Of a stretch of 43,593 nt of DNA, positions 41,316-43,593 are shown one piece after another. The stretch lies in contig DASPOR010000181.1 of assembly GCA_035625915.1 (NCBI GenBank), positions 1 to 43,593 of the forward strand. Direction: 5' to 3'. Within the stretch, counting starts at the first letter, position 1, and every line of letters begins with the position of its first letter. The position numbers and the translations under genes were made by a program. The notes under the pieces are model-generated. The model saw only the letters and a program-made list of their open reading frames with translations. It was not told the origin of the DNA and made no database searches. Origin of the DNA: Alphaproteobacteria bacterium (GTDB lineage Bacteria > Pseudomonadota > Alphaproteobacteria > JACZXZ01).

Positions 41316-41401
41316 AGCCGCAACAGGCGGCGGAATATGCCACGAATTTCGTCGAAGTCAACGGTAAACTGCCCGGATTTGCGCGGATTTCCGACGCGGT
41401 A

Positions 41402-41875
41402 TCATGGTACCGCAAAACCTTCGCCGCTTGCCTGGCTTGGCAGGGCGTAGGTGCCGGCGATGTGCGCGACGGGTTTTTCATCGCCTGCGGAATAGAGTGT
41501 CACTTCGACGACCGCGAGGCGGCGGCCCATTCGCAACAATTCCGCCTCGGCCACCATGTCGACCGGCTTGGGGGCGCGCAGGAAGTGGATGGAAAGGTTG
41601 CTCGTGACCGCCATGATTGCGTCGCCACGCGCGCCGAGGACTGCGGCATACATGGCGCAATCGGCAAGCGCCATCATCGCCGGTCCGGCGATGGTTCCGC
41701 CGGGCCGTACAAAATCCTTCCGAAAGGGCAAACGGATCGTCGCCTTCCCCTCGCCGATCGCTTCGGCCGAAAAGCCCAACCAGCGCGCGAGCGGCAGATC
41801 CCGTTCGACGAGGGCATTGAATTCCCGAACGGTCATCTTATCCGCTGTCATCTCGTGAACCGGCATCTTGTCCAT
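41402..41875 (-). CDS. PaaI-family hotdog-fold thioesterase
   Basis: A 157-residue protein. The hotdog core has EGKATIRLPFRKDFVRPGGTIAGPAMMALADCAMYAAVLGARG (about residues 41-83), the helix with the catalytic Asp region of the PaaI group, then AVTSNLSIHFLRAPKP and the last strands. It hydrolyses an acyl-CoA thioester. Substrate unknown. A longer frame reaches 41923, but ATG 41875 has GGGGAG seven bases before it. It lies upstream of rplM-rpsI on the same strand. Confidence 0.9.
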   Translation of the reverse strand: MDKMPVHEMTADKMTVREFNALVERDLPLARWLGFSAEAIGEGKATIRLPFRKDFVRPGGTIAGPAMMALADCAMYAAVLGARGDAIMAVTSNLSIHFLRAPKPVDMVAEAELLRMGRRLAVVEVTLYSAGDEKPVAHIAGTYALPSQASGEGFAVP

Positions 41876-42022
41876 CTCGACACTCCCCAAGAAGTCGCCA
41901 AGCCGCACTCGATGGGCGGCCACGACACGCAGCCACCAGGGGCGTTGAAAAGCGGTCTTTTTTGACGTTTACGTAAAGGTAATGATAGGCTTCCCATGCG
42001 GTGGCGGCAATAGGGGATGCTC

Positions 42023-42186
42023 GTGTGGCGAATCCGAAATTCGCCACATTAGGGGGCGGGACCGTGAGCGAATTTCGGATTCAAAGCCGCACTAGTAATA
42101 TGTTGTATCTCGTGTGATCTTCGGATTTGAGGTTCCTGAACGCGGATGCCATCAAGATGCTTGGAACTTCAAATCCACCACACTAG
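42023..42186 (+). repeat. Palindromic repeat element, full copy C
   Basis: A 164-base element very similar to 12983-13144. Left hairpin GTGGCGAATCCGAAATTCGCCAC (42025-42047), middle with GGGACCGTGAGCGAATTTCGGATT and TAATATGTTGTAT, and right hairpin (42112-42184) with arms GGATTTGAGGTTCCT and GGAACTTCAAATCC, ending CCACACTAG. It has diverged slightly more from the others in the right loop (GATGCCATCAAGATGCTT). It is followed directly by GGGGCTGTCCCATAAATC, which resembles the terminal sequence of some insertion sequences. It separates the core genes from the autotransporter gene. Confidence 0.85.
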
Positions 42187-42491
42187 GGGGCTGTCCCATA
42201 AATCAATGGATGGTCCGCGATGGATAAATAGCACCGATTGCGCAGACTGGCGACAATGTGCCTGTGACCCACTGCGGAGGTCGGAAGCGATTTAACTCGA
42301 CATTTGCAGCGTATTGCACCAGCTCAGCGCCTTCGGCTTGCTTAGACTCCGCTCATACCAATGAATCTTACGTGCGCCTTATGGACATTACGAGCACACT
42401 TTGGCACACTGAAGAGTAGTGTCGTTTTAGGCGACTCTTGCAAAAGTCGAATCGCCGGCAAGCGCTGCCAGAGACCTCGACGGGGGATTGC
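42187..42491 (+). other. Intergenic region upstream of the autotransporter-type gene
   Basis: About 305 bases. Apart from the possible IS-end-like GGGCTGTCCCATAAATC at its left border, it contains no gene or clear promoter that I can support. It is noticeably less GC-rich than the core genes. The promoter of the autotransporter gene must lie here or further left. Confidence 0.3.
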
Positions 42492-43593
42492 ATGTGTCCG
42501 CCTTGCTCGCGAATCCCGCTCGCGATGCTCGCGCTGACGGTCGCATGTTGCGTTACCGGCATTGCCGACGCGCAAGAGAATGCGACGTGGTCGGCCAACC
42601 CTGCCCCACCAAGCAGTTTCAATGACCCCAACAACTGGACGCCGACCGTGGTGCCGACCGGCACGGCGTTCTTTGGAGCCACCTCGACGAACGGGGCAGC
42701 CCCATTAATTTTTTCCAACACAAGCGTCGATCAAATCACTTTCACCTCGTTGGCGCCGGAGTACAGCATCGGTGTTCTTGGCGGAGCTACTCTCGAAATA
42801 ACAGGTGCCGGCGGCATTACCAACGAATCCAGTAACCGTCAAAATATCGTCATACTGTCCGGGGGGACGTTGTTATTCGAGAACAGCACTGCTGGTAACA
42901 ATACAATTGGCTACGGCAATAGAGGTGGGACGATAACCTTTGATAACAGCACCGCTGGCGGCGCAATTTTTGAAAATCAAAACTCCGGCAACATCGATTT
43001 CATCAACAGCAATGCAGGCAGTGCTGTTATCAGCAACGACGTGGGCGCCGGCACTGTCACGTTCCAGGGCGCGAGCAGTGCTGCGAACGCGACGATCAAC
43101 AACACATCCTCGGGCGGCGGTACCGTCGTTTTTACCGACACAAGCAACGCCGGCAATTCCGTCATCACGAACTTCGCCGCGAGCGGCGTCATCACTTTTG
43201 AGAGTTCAAGCAACGCTGGGACCGCAAGTATCAATAACACGGGAGGCGGCGGGACAATCAACTTCCTGGGTTCCAGCGACGCTGGTAGCGCCTTAATCAC
43301 CAATAGCGCCGGGGGCGTCGTGAATTTCGAGGACAGTAGCTCGGCAGATCTGGCAACCGTCAATAATTCCGGCACGCTGAATTTTTCGGGCAATAGCACG
43401 GCGGGCTCGGCGATCATAACCACCAATAATGGCGGTCTCACAAAGTTTTTCGATGCAAGCACCGGAGGTCAGGCTCGCTTCATTACGAACAGCGGTGGCG
43501 TATTTGACATATCACCCCTTACAGCGACGGGGATGACCGCCGGCTCGATCGAGGGCGCGGGCAACTATTTTCTTGGCTCAAAGCAATTGACGG
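42492..43593 (+). CDS. Autotransporter-type beta-helical surface protein, N-terminal part (open at window end)
   Basis: An open frame of 367 codons without stop, running off the right edge. ATG 42492 is preceded by GACGGGGGATTGC. A signal peptide (MLALTVACCVTGIADA, cleavage after ADA near residue 27) leads into TWSANPAPPSSFNDPNNWTPTVVPTG, an opening typical of autotransporter passengers. From about residue 125 ten imperfect repeats of 20-23 residues follow (consensus GGTITFxxSSxAGxAxITNxx: GGTITFDNSTAGGAIFENQ, GTVTFQGASSAANATINNT, GVITFESSSNAGTASINNT, GTINFLGSSDAGSALITNS and others), as expected for a right-handed beta-helix. It should be surface-exposed or secreted. The outer-membrane barrel that would prove a type V system lies beyond the window. 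Confidence 0.85.
   Translation, partial: MCPPCSRIPLAMLALTVACCVTGIADAQENATWSANPAPPSSFNDPNNWTPTVVPTGTAFFGATSTNGAAPLIFSNTSVDQITFTSLAPEYSIGVLGGATLEITGAGGITNESSNRQNIVILSGGTLLFENSTAGNNTIGYGNRGGTITFDNSTAGGAIFENQNSGNIDFINSNAGSAVISNDVGAGTVTFQGASSAANATINNTSSGGGTVVFTDTSNAGNSVITNFAASGVITFESSSNAGTASINNTGGGGTINFLGSSDAGSALITNSAGGVVNFEDSSSADLATVNNSGTLNFSGNSTAGSAIITTNNGGLTKFFDASTGGQARFITNSGGVFDISPLTATGMTAGSIEGAGNYFLGSKQLT

Noticed and set aside
42023..42186. Repeats considered as a CRISPR array
   Set aside because: The copies are dispersed over 35 kb, each internally palindromic, with no regular spacing or spacers and no cas genes.

Overview
The window is GC-rich chromosomal DNA of an alphaproteobacterium. 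The clearest sign is the right-hand core block. It holds a PaaI-type thioesterase, rplM-rpsI, argC and a gamma-carbonic anhydrase, with phaC facing them, and then homoserine dehydrogenase, glpX, recJ and tRNA-Glu. These are arrangements I know from Rhodospirillales and Rhizobiales. I cannot name the genus.

Left part (1-28.8 kb): a patchwork of accessory genes, often in pairs or short operons. In order these are: the tail of a DUF4239 membrane protein; a secreted hypothetical protein; an ArsR regulator with a clear promoter/operator, followed by a DUF899 protein; a Tat-exported NHL beta-propeller; a DoxX-like membrane protein; an SRAP (YedK) DNA-protein crosslink protein; gene remnants; a GST flanked by palindromic repeats; a Rap1a-like protein; and a sensor kinase translationally coupled to a di-haem peroxidase, with a cupredoxin convergent to it. 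Next come a ThDP enzyme and a three-gene operon (nitroreductase-like protein, small helical partner, GMC oxidoreductase). These are followed by a PEGA-like small protein with a patatin lipoprotein, and the DUF1326/DUF2182 pair. The last accessory block has an acyl-CoA dehydrogenase-like flavoprotein and a cytosolic PhnD-like binding protein. Convergent to it is a four-gene string encoding an Ldh-type dehydrogenase, an MFS carrier, an SDR and a TusA-radical SAM fusion. This part ends in SDR pseudogene pieces against the 3' end of tRNA-Glu, which looks like an accessory/core boundary.

Right part (29.3-41.9 kb): housekeeping genes (recJ, glpX, hom, phaC, argC, rpsI, rplM). A complete cobalt-type nitrile hydratase operon (alpha, beta, accessory protein) and an OmpA-like lipoprotein sit between hom and phaC. 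Beyond the thioesterase lies a 164-bp palindromic repeat. The window then runs out inside a large beta-helical autotransporter-type protein of at least 367 codons, which is open at the right edge.

The best candidates for undescribed biology are four: the TusA-radical SAM operon with its flavoprotein/PhnD-like neighbours; the nitroreductase-like/small subunit/GMC operon beside a ThDP enzyme; a four-copy family of palindromic mobile repeats, one copy of which supplies the stop codon of the GST; and the sensor kinase coupled to a di-haem peroxidase without a response regulator. All functions are read from motifs and remembered family features; no database search was possible.
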